Shown piece by piece: positions 51,487 through 59,268 of a DNA stretch of 64,000 bases (within the stretch, counting starts at the first letter, position 1; each line of letters starts with the position of its first letter). Source of the stretch: Nesterenkonia sp. E16_10 (lineage in GTDB: Bacteria; Actinomycetota; Actinomycetes; Actinomycetales; Micrococcaceae); assembly GCF_017347085.1 (NCBI RefSeq), contig NZ_JADPSA010000023.1, positions 1-64,000 on the forward strand, written 5' to 3'. The position numbers and the translations under genes were made by a program. Below the pieces are notes generated by a model. The model was given only the letters and a program-made list of their open reading frames with translations, made no database searches and was not told the DNA's origin.

Positions 51487-52952
51487 TGCTGCGCCACCTC
51501 ATCGCCGAGCAGGTCCTGCTCGAGGGCGAGTTCGCCCCGGCCCACCTGGAGATCCTCGGGGGCGAGATCGTCCGGATCCACCGACTCAGCCCGGGGGAGG
51601 GACGACGTCGCGCCGAGATCGTCAAGGCCAGCGACGTCGGCGCCGGTGCGGGAATGACCGTGGTCGATCCGCGGCATCAGGTGCTGCCCGGCAACGTCGA
51701 CACCCATGTACACATCAACGAGCCCGGCCGGACCAGCTGGGAGGGCTTCGCGACCGGAACCATGGCCGCGGCGCTGGGCGGGGTTACCACGGTGGTGGAC
51801 ATGCCGCTGAACTCCATCCCGCCCACCGTGGACGTGGAATCGCTGCGGATCAAACAGCAGGCCGCCGCCGGGCAGACCTTCGTCGAGGTCGGCTTCTGGG
51901 GCGGGATCGTCCCGGGCAACACCCCACAGCTGCGGCCGCTCTGGGAGGCTGGGGTCTTCGGCTTCAAGTGCTTCCTGCTGCCCTCGGGGGTGGACGAATT
52001 TCCCCCGGTCAACGCCTCTCAGCTGCGTGAAGCAATGACCGAGGTCGCCAGCTTCGACGGGCTGGTGATCGTCCACGCCGAGGACGCCGAGACCATCGAG
52101 CGGGCCAGCGAGCTCACCGGAGGACGACGCCGGCTCAGCCACTATGCAGACTGGGCCCAGACCCGGCCCCACGACGCCGAGGTCGCGGCGGTCAGCGACC
52201 TGATCGAAGCGGTGCGCGAGACCGGCTGCCGCACCCACATCCTGCACCTGGCCTCGGCCCGCGCCCTGGACATCATCGCCCAGGCCCGCGATGAGGGCCT
52301 CCCGCTGACCGTCGAGACCTGCCCGCACTACCTCTGCTTCGACGCCGAGGCGATCCCGGACGGGGCGGCGGAGTTCAAATGCTGCCCGCCCATCCGTGAC
52401 CGCGGCAACCGCGAGGCGCTCTGGGAGGGACTGCGCGAGGGCATCATCGACGCCGTGGTCAGTGATCACTCGCCCTCCACCGCAGAGGAGAAGCGCCGGG
52501 GGGCGCCCGATCTGCAACAGGCCTGGGGCGGAATCTCCGGGCTGCAGGTGGGATTCTCCGCGGTGGCCCATGAGGCCCGGCTGCGCGGCATCGGGATCGA
52601 GACGGTCAGCGCCTGGATGGCCACCAACACCGCGCTGCTGGCCGGGCTGCACCGGAAGGGAAGCATCGCGCTGGGCAGGGACGCGGACCTGGTCATCTAC
52701 GACCCGAGACAGACCAACCTCATCTCCGCCGCAGGACTGGCCCATAAGAACCCGATCTCGGCCTATGACCACTATGAGATCACCGGCACCGTGGTCGGCG
52801 CGGTGCTGCGCGGCACCCCGCTCTACACCGCCCAGGACACCACCAGCGCACTGGCCCCGGTGGGCGGGTTTCTGCAGGGACCGGGGAGCTCGCCCGGAGT
52901 GGGCGGCCGGCATGGACGAGGCAGCTCTGAACTCAGCGCCCTCCGGCGCTGA
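51483..52952 (+). CDS. allB: Allantoinase
   Basis: A 489-residue cyclic amidohydrolase that opens allantoin to allantoate. Metal ligands appear in GNVDTHVHINEPGRTSWEG, the carboxylated Lys in GFKCFLLPSG, His in VIVHAED and HILHLASA, and Asp in SDHSPS. The C-terminus has an extra Gly/Ser-rich tail of about 25 residues. ATG at 51483 or 51486; coupled to the permease. It ends 31 bases before the IclR remnant start. Confidence 0.93.
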   Translation: MMLRHLIAEQVLLEGEFAPAHLEILGGEIVRIHRLSPGEGRRRAEIVKASDVGAGAGMTVVDPRHQVLPGNVDTHVHINEPGRTSWEGFATGTMAAALGGVTTVVDMPLNSIPPTVDVESLRIKQQAAAGQTFVEVGFWGGIVPGNTPQLRPLWEAGVFGFKCFLLPSGVDEFPPVNASQLREAMTEVASFDGLVIVHAEDAETIERASELTGGRRRLSHYADWAQTRPHDAEVAAVSDLIEAVRETGCRTHILHLASARALDIIAQARDEGLPLTVETCPHYLCFDAEAIPDGAAEFKCCPPIRDRGNREALWEGLREGIIDAVVSDHSPSTAEEKRRGAPDLQQAWGGISGLQVGFSAVAHEARLRGIGIETVSAWMATNTALLAGLHRKGSIALGRDADLVIYDPRQTNLISAAGLAHKNPISAYDHYEITGTVVGAVLRGTPLYTAQDTTSALAPVGGFLQGPGSSPGVGGRHGRGSSELSALRR

Positions 52953-52983
52953 GCCAAGCATGGATGAGCAGAAGGAGCAGGCC

Positions 52984-53298
52984 GTGACAGAAGCACTCGA
53001 CGCACCAGCGCCACCCAGCGAGGCGCGCGTGACAACGAGAACCCGTGCCGCGGAGCACCGCACCCAGGGGGTGCAGTCGGTGGATCGAGCGCTGGACATC
53101 CTCGAGGTGATCAACGCTCATGGGGGACAGCTGAGCCTCAGCGAGCTCGCCGGAGAGACCGGGCTGCCAGCACCGACGGCGCACCGACTGCTGCGCACGA
53201 TGATCGCCAAGGGGTACGTCCGGCAGCTGGCGAACCGCAGCTACGGGCTGGGGGAGAAGCTGGTCCTGCTCGGCCAGGCCGCCTCGGCGCGCGCCTGA
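52984..53298 (+). CDS. Truncated IclR regulator (HTH only)
   Basis: A 104-residue protein that is only the DNA-binding part of an IclR-family regulator (VDRALDILEVINAHGG, SLSELAGETGLPAPTAHRLLRTMIAKGYVRQ, YGLGEKLVLLGQAA). IclR proteins are normally about 250 residues. The stop falls exactly where the linker to the effector domain begins, and no continuation exists in any frame before the next gene 17 bases on. GTG at 52984 has a perfect AAGGAG six bases upstream; ATGs at 52960 and 52912 are in frame but lack one. It may be a remnant or a ligand-independent DNA-binding protein. Confidence 0.7.
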   Translation: MTEALDAPAPPSEARVTTRTRAAEHRTQGVQSVDRALDILEVINAHGGQLSLSELAGETGLPAPTAHRLLRTMIAKGYVRQLANRSYGLGEKLVLLGQAASARA

Positions 53299-53314
53299 GC
53301 GGAACACCGCCCTG

Positions 53315-53950
53315 ATGCCGAGTCCCGACGTGACCGTGATCCTCGCCGCCGGGGCCGGGACTCGACTCGGGGGCCGAGGCAAGGCGCTGCTGCGGATCGG
53401 TGGTGAGACCCTGGCCTCGCGGGCGCTGCGCTGTGCCCGCGAGGCCGACACCCGTCCGCTGATCGTGCTCGGACATCGGGCCGAGCCGGTCCGGGAGCAG
53501 CTGTTTCAAGGTCCCGGCCTGGCGGATGCGGAATGGGTCCTCTGCCCGGACTGGGAGCAGGGACTCTCCGCCTCCTTCCGTGCCGGCGTGGAAGCCGCGG
53601 CCCAGCAGGGAGCCGGCCGGGTCGCCGTCGTGCTGGTGGATCAGCCCGGCATCGGCGCGGTCGCCCTGCGCCGGGTGCTCCAGGCCCACGCTCCCGGGCG
53701 GATCACCCAGGGCCTGATCCGCGGCACTCGAACGCACCCGGTGGTCTTCGACCTGGCCGCAGCCCAGGCGGCCGCGGCGATCGCGCTCGGAGATGCCGGA
53801 GCGCGCCCCTACCTGAGGGCCCATCCGGAGCTGATCGAGGCGGTCGATCTCAGCGGGATCGCCCAGGCGCAGGACATCGATACGCCTCAGGATCTGGACC
53901 GCTGGAGCGGCCCCGGCCCGAGGACGGCAGCGCCGCTCCACGGGGCCTGA
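53315..53950 (+). CDS. MobA/MocA-like nucleotidyltransferase
   Basis: A 211-residue NTP transferase. VILAAGAGTRLGGRGKALL is the nucleotide-binding loop and VVLVDQPGIGAVALRR contains the metal-binding Asp region. Next to xanthine dehydrogenase it probably adds CMP to molybdopterin (MocA role) or helps insert the cofactor. It follows the IclR remnant and converges with the xdh gene at its very end. Confidence 0.82.
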   Translation: MPSPDVTVILAAGAGTRLGGRGKALLRIGGETLASRALRCAREADTRPLIVLGHRAEPVREQLFQGPGLADAEWVLCPDWEQGLSASFRAGVEAAAQQGAGRVAVVLVDQPGIGAVALRRVLQAHAPGRITQGLIRGTRTHPVVFDLAAAQAAAAIALGDAGARPYLRAHPELIEAVDLSGIAQAQDIDTPQDLDRWSGPGPRTAAPLHGA

Positions 53951-56900
53951 TCAGCTCCGCGGGGCCACCGCGGTGGGACTCGTCGAAGCCCGGCGCAGCG
54001 CCTGCGCGATCCGGTCCTTCCGGAACGGGGTGCGGGTCATCCGCAGCCCGATCGCATCCCGGATCGCATTGCCCAGCGCCGGGGCCACCGGGTTGAACGG
54101 GGCCTCGGACATCGACTTGGCGCCCATCGGACCGACCGGATCGTGGGTCTTCGCGAAGTGCACCTCGGTGCGCGGCACATCGGCCATCTGCGGCACGTGG
54201 TAATTGCGCAATATGTCGGTGGTGACCTGTCCGGACTCGTCGATCTCGAGCTCTTCGAACATCGCCGCGCCCAGCGCCTGAGCCACCCCGCCCTCGATCT
54301 GCCCGCGGCACTGGGCCTCATTGAGCACCACCCCGGCGTCGGCGGCATGGACCGACTGCAGGATGGCCAGGGTCCCGCTGCGCCGGTCCACCGCGATCCG
54401 GAACCCCTGCACGTTGAAGGAGACCGAGCGCGGCGTCCCGGCCCAGGTGCCATCACCGGTCATGCCGACCGGGTCCGCCTCGGGATCGGCCGCGAGCTTG
54501 CCCAGCAGGTCCTGCGCGGCGGCGTGGGCCGCCTTCACCCCCACCGTGATCCCGGTGGAGCCGAAGGCGCCGGTGTCGAAGCGCACCGCGTCGGTGTCGG
54601 CCTGGATCAGCTGGATCTTCTCCGCGCCGGTGCCCAGCACCTCGGCAACCACCTGGCGGTGCACCGTGGAGGTGCCGTTGCCGAACTCTGCGGTGCCCAC
54701 CTTGAGCAGGTAGCGCCCCTCACCCTGGGCGGTGACGGTGACGTGGGAGTGGTGCCCGTTGGGCGGGACGGTGTCGATCATGGCCACGGCCGTGCCGGTG
54801 CCCACCGCCCAGTCACCAAGGGTCGCACCCACCGGGGAGGCGGCAGGCCCGGGGCTGACACCGTCGTCGAACCCGCCGTGGTCGAATCCGCCGTGGCGCT
54901 CCTCGCTGAGCAGCCGCTCGCACTGGGCCCGTTCCGCCGAGGTGAGCTCCCCGGTGCGCAGCTTCTCCCCGATGATCTGCAGGCACTGCTGCAGCCCGTC
55001 GACGTCGGCGGCCACATCATCATGCTCGGCGCCGAAGAGCACCTCCCCGGGGGCCACGATGTTCGCGGCCTTGAAGCGCAGCGGATCCTCGCCGAGCCGG
55101 CGGGCCAGCTCGTCCATGGCGGAGTCCACCGCGAAGGTGGTCTGGCTCAGCCCGTAGCCGCGGAACGCGCCGGCCGGAGGGTTGTTGGTGTAGACGACCT
55201 CGGCGTGGACCTGCTTATGCGGAGCCGAATAGAGCTGCATCGACTCGGTGATGCTGTGGAACATCACCCCGGGCCCGTGGTTGCCATAGGCCCCGGTGTC
55301 GGAGAGCACCTGCAGCGCCAGCCCCTGGAGCCGGCCCGACGCGGAGGCGCTCACCGAGACCTGCATCTGGAACGGGTGCCGGGTGGTGGTCGCCGCCAGC
55401 GCCTCGGAGCGGGTCAGCTCCAGCTGCACCGGGCGGGTGATCCCGCGGGCCGCCAAGGTGCGCAGGGCCAGCAGCACCAGGTCCTCGGTGAGCACCTCCT
55501 GCTTGGAGCCGAATCCGCCCCCGACCCTGGGCGCGAACACCCGCACCGCCTCCGAGGACAGCCCGAAGACCCGGCAGAGCGTGCGCCGGACCAGGAACGG
55601 GACCTGGGTGGAGGACCGGAGCGTGTAGCGGCCAAGCTCATCGATCCAGCCCAGCGCGCCATGGGTCTCCAGGGCCACATGGGAGGTCCGATGGGTCTCG
55701 AAGCTCGCCGAATACGCGGCGCCTCTCGCGGAGTCGGAGCTCTGCGCAGCGGACCCGGCGGGTTCGGCCGATCCGGTTTCACCGGGATCCTCAGCCGGTC
55801 GGGAGAGCTCCTGGGCCGCCTCGCCCTGGGAGCTGGAGGCCATCGCGATGAGGTTCCTCTGCGGGAACAGGATCCGGTGGGTGGCGGAGTCCTTGTCTCC
55901 GTGGATCGCCGGCGCGGTGTCCTCCTGGGCCTGTCGGGGGTCCAGCACCGCGGGGAGCAGCTCATAGTCGACCTCGACCAGGGCGGCGGCCCGCTCGGCC
56001 TGCCGACGCGTCTCCGCGACCACGACGGCGACCCGCTGCCCCACGTGCCGGACCACGTCGTCGAGGACTCGAGTGTCCGCAGGGTCATCCTCCACCAGCT
56101 CATGCTGCGCCGAGGAGTAGAGCTCGGCGGGGGCGTCTTCATGGGTGAGCACGGCGAGCACCCCGGGGGCGGCGAGCGCCGCGGCGGGGTCGATGCCGCG
56201 GATATGAGCGTGGGCGTGCGGGGAGCGGATCACCACCAGGTGCAGCGGCGACTCCTGGGGGCGCTCGCCGGCCTCATCGAAGGTGTAGGCCGCGGTGCCG
56301 GTGACCACGGCGGGCCCCGCCGGAGGCATCGGGCTGCTGCCCGGAGCGGAGTCGGTGCTGACTCGTGGGGTCTTGGTCAGCGCGTCCTTGATCGAGCAGT
56401 AGCCGCTGCACCGGCAGAGATTGCCCTTGAATCGTCGCAGCGTGTCCGGGTCCTCGGGATCGGTCTGCTCCCCGGAGGCCGGAGAGTAGGGGCTCCGCGC
56501 CGTGGCGGTCATCAGGAATCCAGGGGTGCAGTAGCCGCACTGGAACCCGTGGGCCTCGAGGAAGTCGCGCTGGGTGGGGTGCAAGGCGGCGTGCAGGGCC
56601 GCGGGGCTCTCGGCGTTTCCTCGGCCCTCGACCTGCGCCACAGCCTCAGCACTCAGTCCCTGTACGGTCGTGACCTCTGCTCCGGCCACACGTTCTGCCG
56701 GGATGATGCAGCTGTGCACAGCGGTGGGGGTCTCGCCGGGCCGGCCCAGGTGCACGGTGCAGGCGCCGCAGTCCCCGGCGTCGCAGCCGCGCTTGACTCC
56801 TGCCGAGCCTGCGTCGCGCAGGAAGGTGCGCAGGCACTGGCCCGGGGCGGTGTCCAGGGCGAGCTGTCTGCCGTCCACGAAGACCTGGGGCGGACTCGTG

Positions 56901-58042
56901 TCAGTAGCGTCGGGGAAGTCGGTGGTGTCGGTGGTGTCGGTGGCCTCCGTGGGCAAGGTCGCGCCAGGGGTGTCGGTGGGGGAGGTCGGGGCGGAGCCGG
57001 CCGGCCGGGTCGAGGTGGGCGCGGGCAGTCTCCCGGTGTCGGACCCGCCGAACGCGGGGGAGCTGCCCACGCCGGGGAGGGAGCGCAGCTCCTCGCGCAG
57101 CTCGGCGGCCAGTCGGATGGTGGATTCGATCCGCCAGTCGCGATCACCGTGCACGTCGTCGTTCCACAGCGATTCGGGGATCTGGGTGCGGATCACCTCG
57201 GCCACGTCGTCCTCGGCGTGCAGCTGCAGGATCACCGGACGCACGGTGCTCGCGGTGATGGTGAGTCGGATGGCTCCGGGGGCTCGGCTGGGGTCCGGGG
57301 AGGCCAGCAGCAGGGTGGCGGAGCGTCCGTAGCGGGTGAGGGATTCGCGGACCATCAGCGTGGGCCGCGCCAGGGTGCTGGCGGGGACGAAGAAGGCCCG
57401 GATCAGCTCGCCCGGGGCCAGCCAGGTGTGACCGGTCTTGCGCAGCAGCTCCGAGACCGGCGCGGTGCGCCGGGTGCCGCCGGGGCACAGGATCAGTGCG
57501 GTGGCCTCCATCGCGCTCAGCCAGGAGGTCATCGGTCCCGCGGGCAGCGCGGTGACCACGTTGCCGCCCACGGTGGAGGTGTTCCAGACCTTCCAGGAGG
57601 CCACGAAACACTCGGCCGCAGGCTCCATCAGGCGCACCCCCGGCAGCTCGGCGAGCCGGGCGGCGGAGTCGGTGGGTTCGGTGGAGCCGGCGGGGATGGT
57701 GGAGCCGGTGGCAGCCGAGCGAGCCGCCAGTTCGGTGGCTGCGGCATGGAACTGCGCGATGGTGCAGGTGGCGGCGATCTCCAGCCCGGTCCAGCCTGCC
57801 GTGCCGGTCTCCACGGCACCCACGCCGGCCCCGGTCGCGTCGGATGCTTCGTCGCCGCCGTCGTGCCAGGTCAGCGGGGCCCATCCGGCCGCGGTGATGT
57901 CCAGCAGGCGGCGCGGCGCCGGGTTGGTGAAGTCATAGCCGTAGGAGTAGAGCACGGTGCCCCCGGCCAGCCAGGAGTCGCCGGGAGCGAAGACATCCGG
58001 GTCGGTGGTGTGCAGGGTCTGCTCAACGCTGGTGATGTCCAC
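53951..58042 (-). CDS. Three-domain xanthine dehydrogenase, permuted order
   Basis: A single 1363-residue polypeptide holding all three cofactor modules. Residues 1 to about 330 are the FAD domain (AGGTVLYSYGYDF, TSTVGGNVVTALPAGP). About 385-560 is the two-cluster [2Fe-2S] domain, with KRGCDAGDCGACTVH and QCGYCTPGFLM...NLCRCSGYC. About 575-1363 is the molybdopterin subunit (VGGGFGSKQE, GAFRGYGLSQTTFAVD, GTAEFGNGTSTVHR, MSEAPFNPV with the catalytic Glu). Eukaryotic and most fused enzymes run FeS-FAD-Mo, so here FAD leads. Oxidises hypoxanthine and xanthine to urate. GTG start at 58042, three bases after xdhC. Long acidic linkers join the modules. Confidence 0.9.
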   Translation of the reverse strand: MDITSVEQTLHTTDPDVFAPGDSWLAGGTVLYSYGYDFTNPAPRRLLDITAAGWAPLTWHDGGDEASDATGAGVGAVETGTAGWTGLEIAATCTIAQFHAAATELAARSAATGSTIPAGSTEPTDSAARLAELPGVRLMEPAAECFVASWKVWNTSTVGGNVVTALPAGPMTSWLSAMEATALILCPGGTRRTAPVSELLRKTGHTWLAPGELIRAFFVPASTLARPTLMVRESLTRYGRSATLLLASPDPSRAPGAIRLTITASTVRPVILQLHAEDDVAEVIRTQIPESLWNDDVHGDRDWRIESTIRLAAELREELRSLPGVGSSPAFGGSDTGRLPAPTSTRPAGSAPTSPTDTPGATLPTEATDTTDTTDFPDATDTSPPQVFVDGRQLALDTAPGQCLRTFLRDAGSAGVKRGCDAGDCGACTVHLGRPGETPTAVHSCIIPAERVAGAEVTTVQGLSAEAVAQVEGRGNAESPAALHAALHPTQRDFLEAHGFQCGYCTPGFLMTATARSPYSPASGEQTDPEDPDTLRRFKGNLCRCSGYCSIKDALTKTPRVSTDSAPGSSPMPPAGPAVVTGTAAYTFDEAGERPQESPLHLVVIRSPHAHAHIRGIDPAAALAAPGVLAVLTHEDAPAELYSSAQHELVEDDPADTRVLDDVVRHVGQRVAVVVAETRRQAERAAALVEVDYELLPAVLDPRQAQEDTAPAIHGDKDSATHRILFPQRNLIAMASSSQGEAAQELSRPAEDPGETGSAEPAGSAAQSSDSARGAAYSASFETHRTSHVALETHGALGWIDELGRYTLRSSTQVPFLVRRTLCRVFGLSSEAVRVFAPRVGGGFGSKQEVLTEDLVLLALRTLAARGITRPVQLELTRSEALAATTTRHPFQMQVSVSASASGRLQGLALQVLSDTGAYGNHGPGVMFHSITESMQLYSAPHKQVHAEVVYTNNPPAGAFRGYGLSQTTFAVDSAMDELARRLGEDPLRFKAANIVAPGEVLFGAEHDDVAADVDGLQQCLQIIGEKLRTGELTSAERAQCERLLSEERHGGFDHGGFDDGVSPGPAASPVGATLGDWAVGTGTAVAMIDTVPPNGHHSHVTVTAQGEGRYLLKVGTAEFGNGTSTVHRQVVAEVLGTGAEKIQLIQADTDAVRFDTGAFGSTGITVGVKAAHAAAQDLLGKLAADPEADPVGMTGDGTWAGTPRSVSFNVQGFRIAVDRRSGTLAILQSVHAADAGVVLNEAQCRGQIEGGVAQALGAAMFEELEIDESGQVTTDILRNYHVPQMADVPRTEVHFAKTHDPVGPMGAKSMSEAPFNPVAPALGNAIRDAIGLRMTRTPFRKDRIAQALRRASTSPTAVAPRS

Positions 58043-58045
58043 GGG

Positions 58046-59089
58046 TCACACTGCCATTTCTTCGAGGAGGCTCACGCTGCGTGGGCGCAAGGTGTTGATC
58101 GGCCCGCTGCCCCGGGTCAGCGGTGCGGCGCCCGCGGGTGCGTTCTTGGCCGCGATGAGCTGGGCCATCATCGACATCGCCGCCTCTGGGGCGGTCTGCG
58201 CGCCGAGGTCCAGCCCGAGCGGGGAGACCACCCGGTCCCGGGCGGCCTGGCTGTGGCCCAGCTCGGCCAGGGCGGCGTCCCGGCGCCGGGCCGAGCTGCG
58301 CGATCCCATGGCCCCGATGAAGCATCGGGCTGCGTCGTCGGCCCGCTGGCCATGCCAGCGCAAGGCCGTGTCCAGCACCGGCACGTCGAGGTCCGGGTGA
58401 TGGGTCATCACGCAGATCCCGGTCCAGGGGCTTTGATCCGGGCCGCGGTCCAGGTCTTGACTGAGCAGCTCGGTGATCACGCTGGCCGGGTGGCCCAGGT
58501 GCAGCGCGGCGCCGTCGGGGACGCGCTCCTGCGTGGCGAAGGCGGGCCGGAGGTCGACCAGATCCACACGCCAGCCGGCCTGCAGGCCCAGCTGGGCGAG
58601 GTGGAAGGAGAAGTCATGGACCCCGCTCAGGATCAGTCGAGGGGCGCCCGCGCGGTGCTCGGTGACGGCGAACCGCACACCATCGCCGTCCTGGAGCTCT
58701 CGGGTCAGGGTCGCGGGGGTGTGTGGATCCTGACCCGCGAGCGCTCGGAGCGCTCCCAGGTCCGCGGTGGCCAGCGGCTGGATCAGCACCTCGATCTCCC
58801 CACCGCAGGTCAGGGCGACGCCGAGGCCCGCGACGCCGAAGGGGGTGCCGTCGGGCCCGAAGGATTCCCGGCGGACCACGCCTGCGGCGAGCGCATCCTG
58901 GGCGGAGACCGCCACCGCGGACTCCACGCAGCCTCCGGAGAGCGACCCGATGATCCGCAGATCGGCGGAGACCGCCATCGAGGTGCCGACCGGACTCGGC
59001 GAGGAGCCGCGGACCGAAACAATCGTTGCCACCGCCCAGTTCTCGGGGTCCTGGAGGCAGTCCAGATAGGAGCTCAGGCGATCAAGCAT
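58046..59089 (-). CDS. xdhC: XdhC accessory factor
   Basis: A 347-residue protein that inserts or sulfurates the molybdenum cofactor of xanthine dehydrogenase. GSSPSPVGTSMAVSADLRIIGSLSGGC is the N-terminal XdhC/CoxI signature; a Rossmann-like C-terminal part has YIGAMGSR-type sequence as CFIGAMGSRSSARRRDAAL. Start at 59089 has GGAGGAG eight bases upstream; a longer frame from 59149 lacks support. First gene of the xdhC-xdh operon. Confidence 0.9.
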   Translation of the reverse strand: MLDRLSSYLDCLQDPENWAVATIVSVRGSSPSPVGTSMAVSADLRIIGSLSGGCVESAVAVSAQDALAAGVVRRESFGPDGTPFGVAGLGVALTCGGEIEVLIQPLATADLGALRALAGQDPHTPATLTRELQDGDGVRFAVTEHRAGAPRLILSGVHDFSFHLAQLGLQAGWRVDLVDLRPAFATQERVPDGAALHLGHPASVITELLSQDLDRGPDQSPWTGICVMTHHPDLDVPVLDTALRWHGQRADDAARCFIGAMGSRSSARRRDAALAELGHSQAARDRVVSPLGLDLGAQTAPEAAMSMMAQLIAAKNAPAGAAPLTRGSGPINTLRPRSVSLLEEMAV

Positions 59090-59160
59090 GGGGTCTGCTC
59101 CTCCGGTGGCCGACGACAGGCAAAGGGACGTGGAATCGGCCTCCAGCATAGGCAGGTGCG

Positions 59161-59204
59161 GGTTACGGGGCCGTTACAGGATCGGCATTTACATGCCCGT
59201 AACC
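59161..59204. promoter_or_regulatory. GTTAC inverted repeat before xdhC
   Basis: GGTTACGGG (59161-59169) is perfectly inverted as CCCGTAACC (59196-59204). Another GTTAC at 59173 lies 11 bp after the first. It is located in the divergent xdhC/deaminase promoter region, upstream of and separate from the GAAAC site. A second regulator's operator or a transcript hairpin is possible. Confidence 0.45.
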
Positions 59205-59220
59205 GGGCAGGATGAAGGAA

Positions 59221-59234
59221 GAAACATCCGTTTC
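59221..59234. promoter_or_regulatory. Purine palindrome 4, GAAAC-ATCC-GTTTC
   Basis: Perfect 5-bp arms with a 4-base centre, in the spacer between the divergent xdhC (start 59089) and deaminase (start 59269) genes. It could control both operons. It is the fourth locus with this motif in the purine cluster. Confidence 0.75.
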
Positions 59235-59268
59235 ATAGGTTGGGGCCAATCTACTTTCAGGAGGACGG

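Noticed and set aside
53500-53520. CAGCTGTTTCAAGG inside the MobA-like gene, resembling half of the purine palindrome
   Set aside because: It lies within coding sequence and lacks the GAAAC left arm.
54143-59215. A 1690-codon open frame on the + strand opposite xdh and xdhC
   Set aside because: It is antisense to two well-supported genes, and its composition (Arg, Gly, Val, His-rich without domain motifs) is that of a GC-driven shadow frame.
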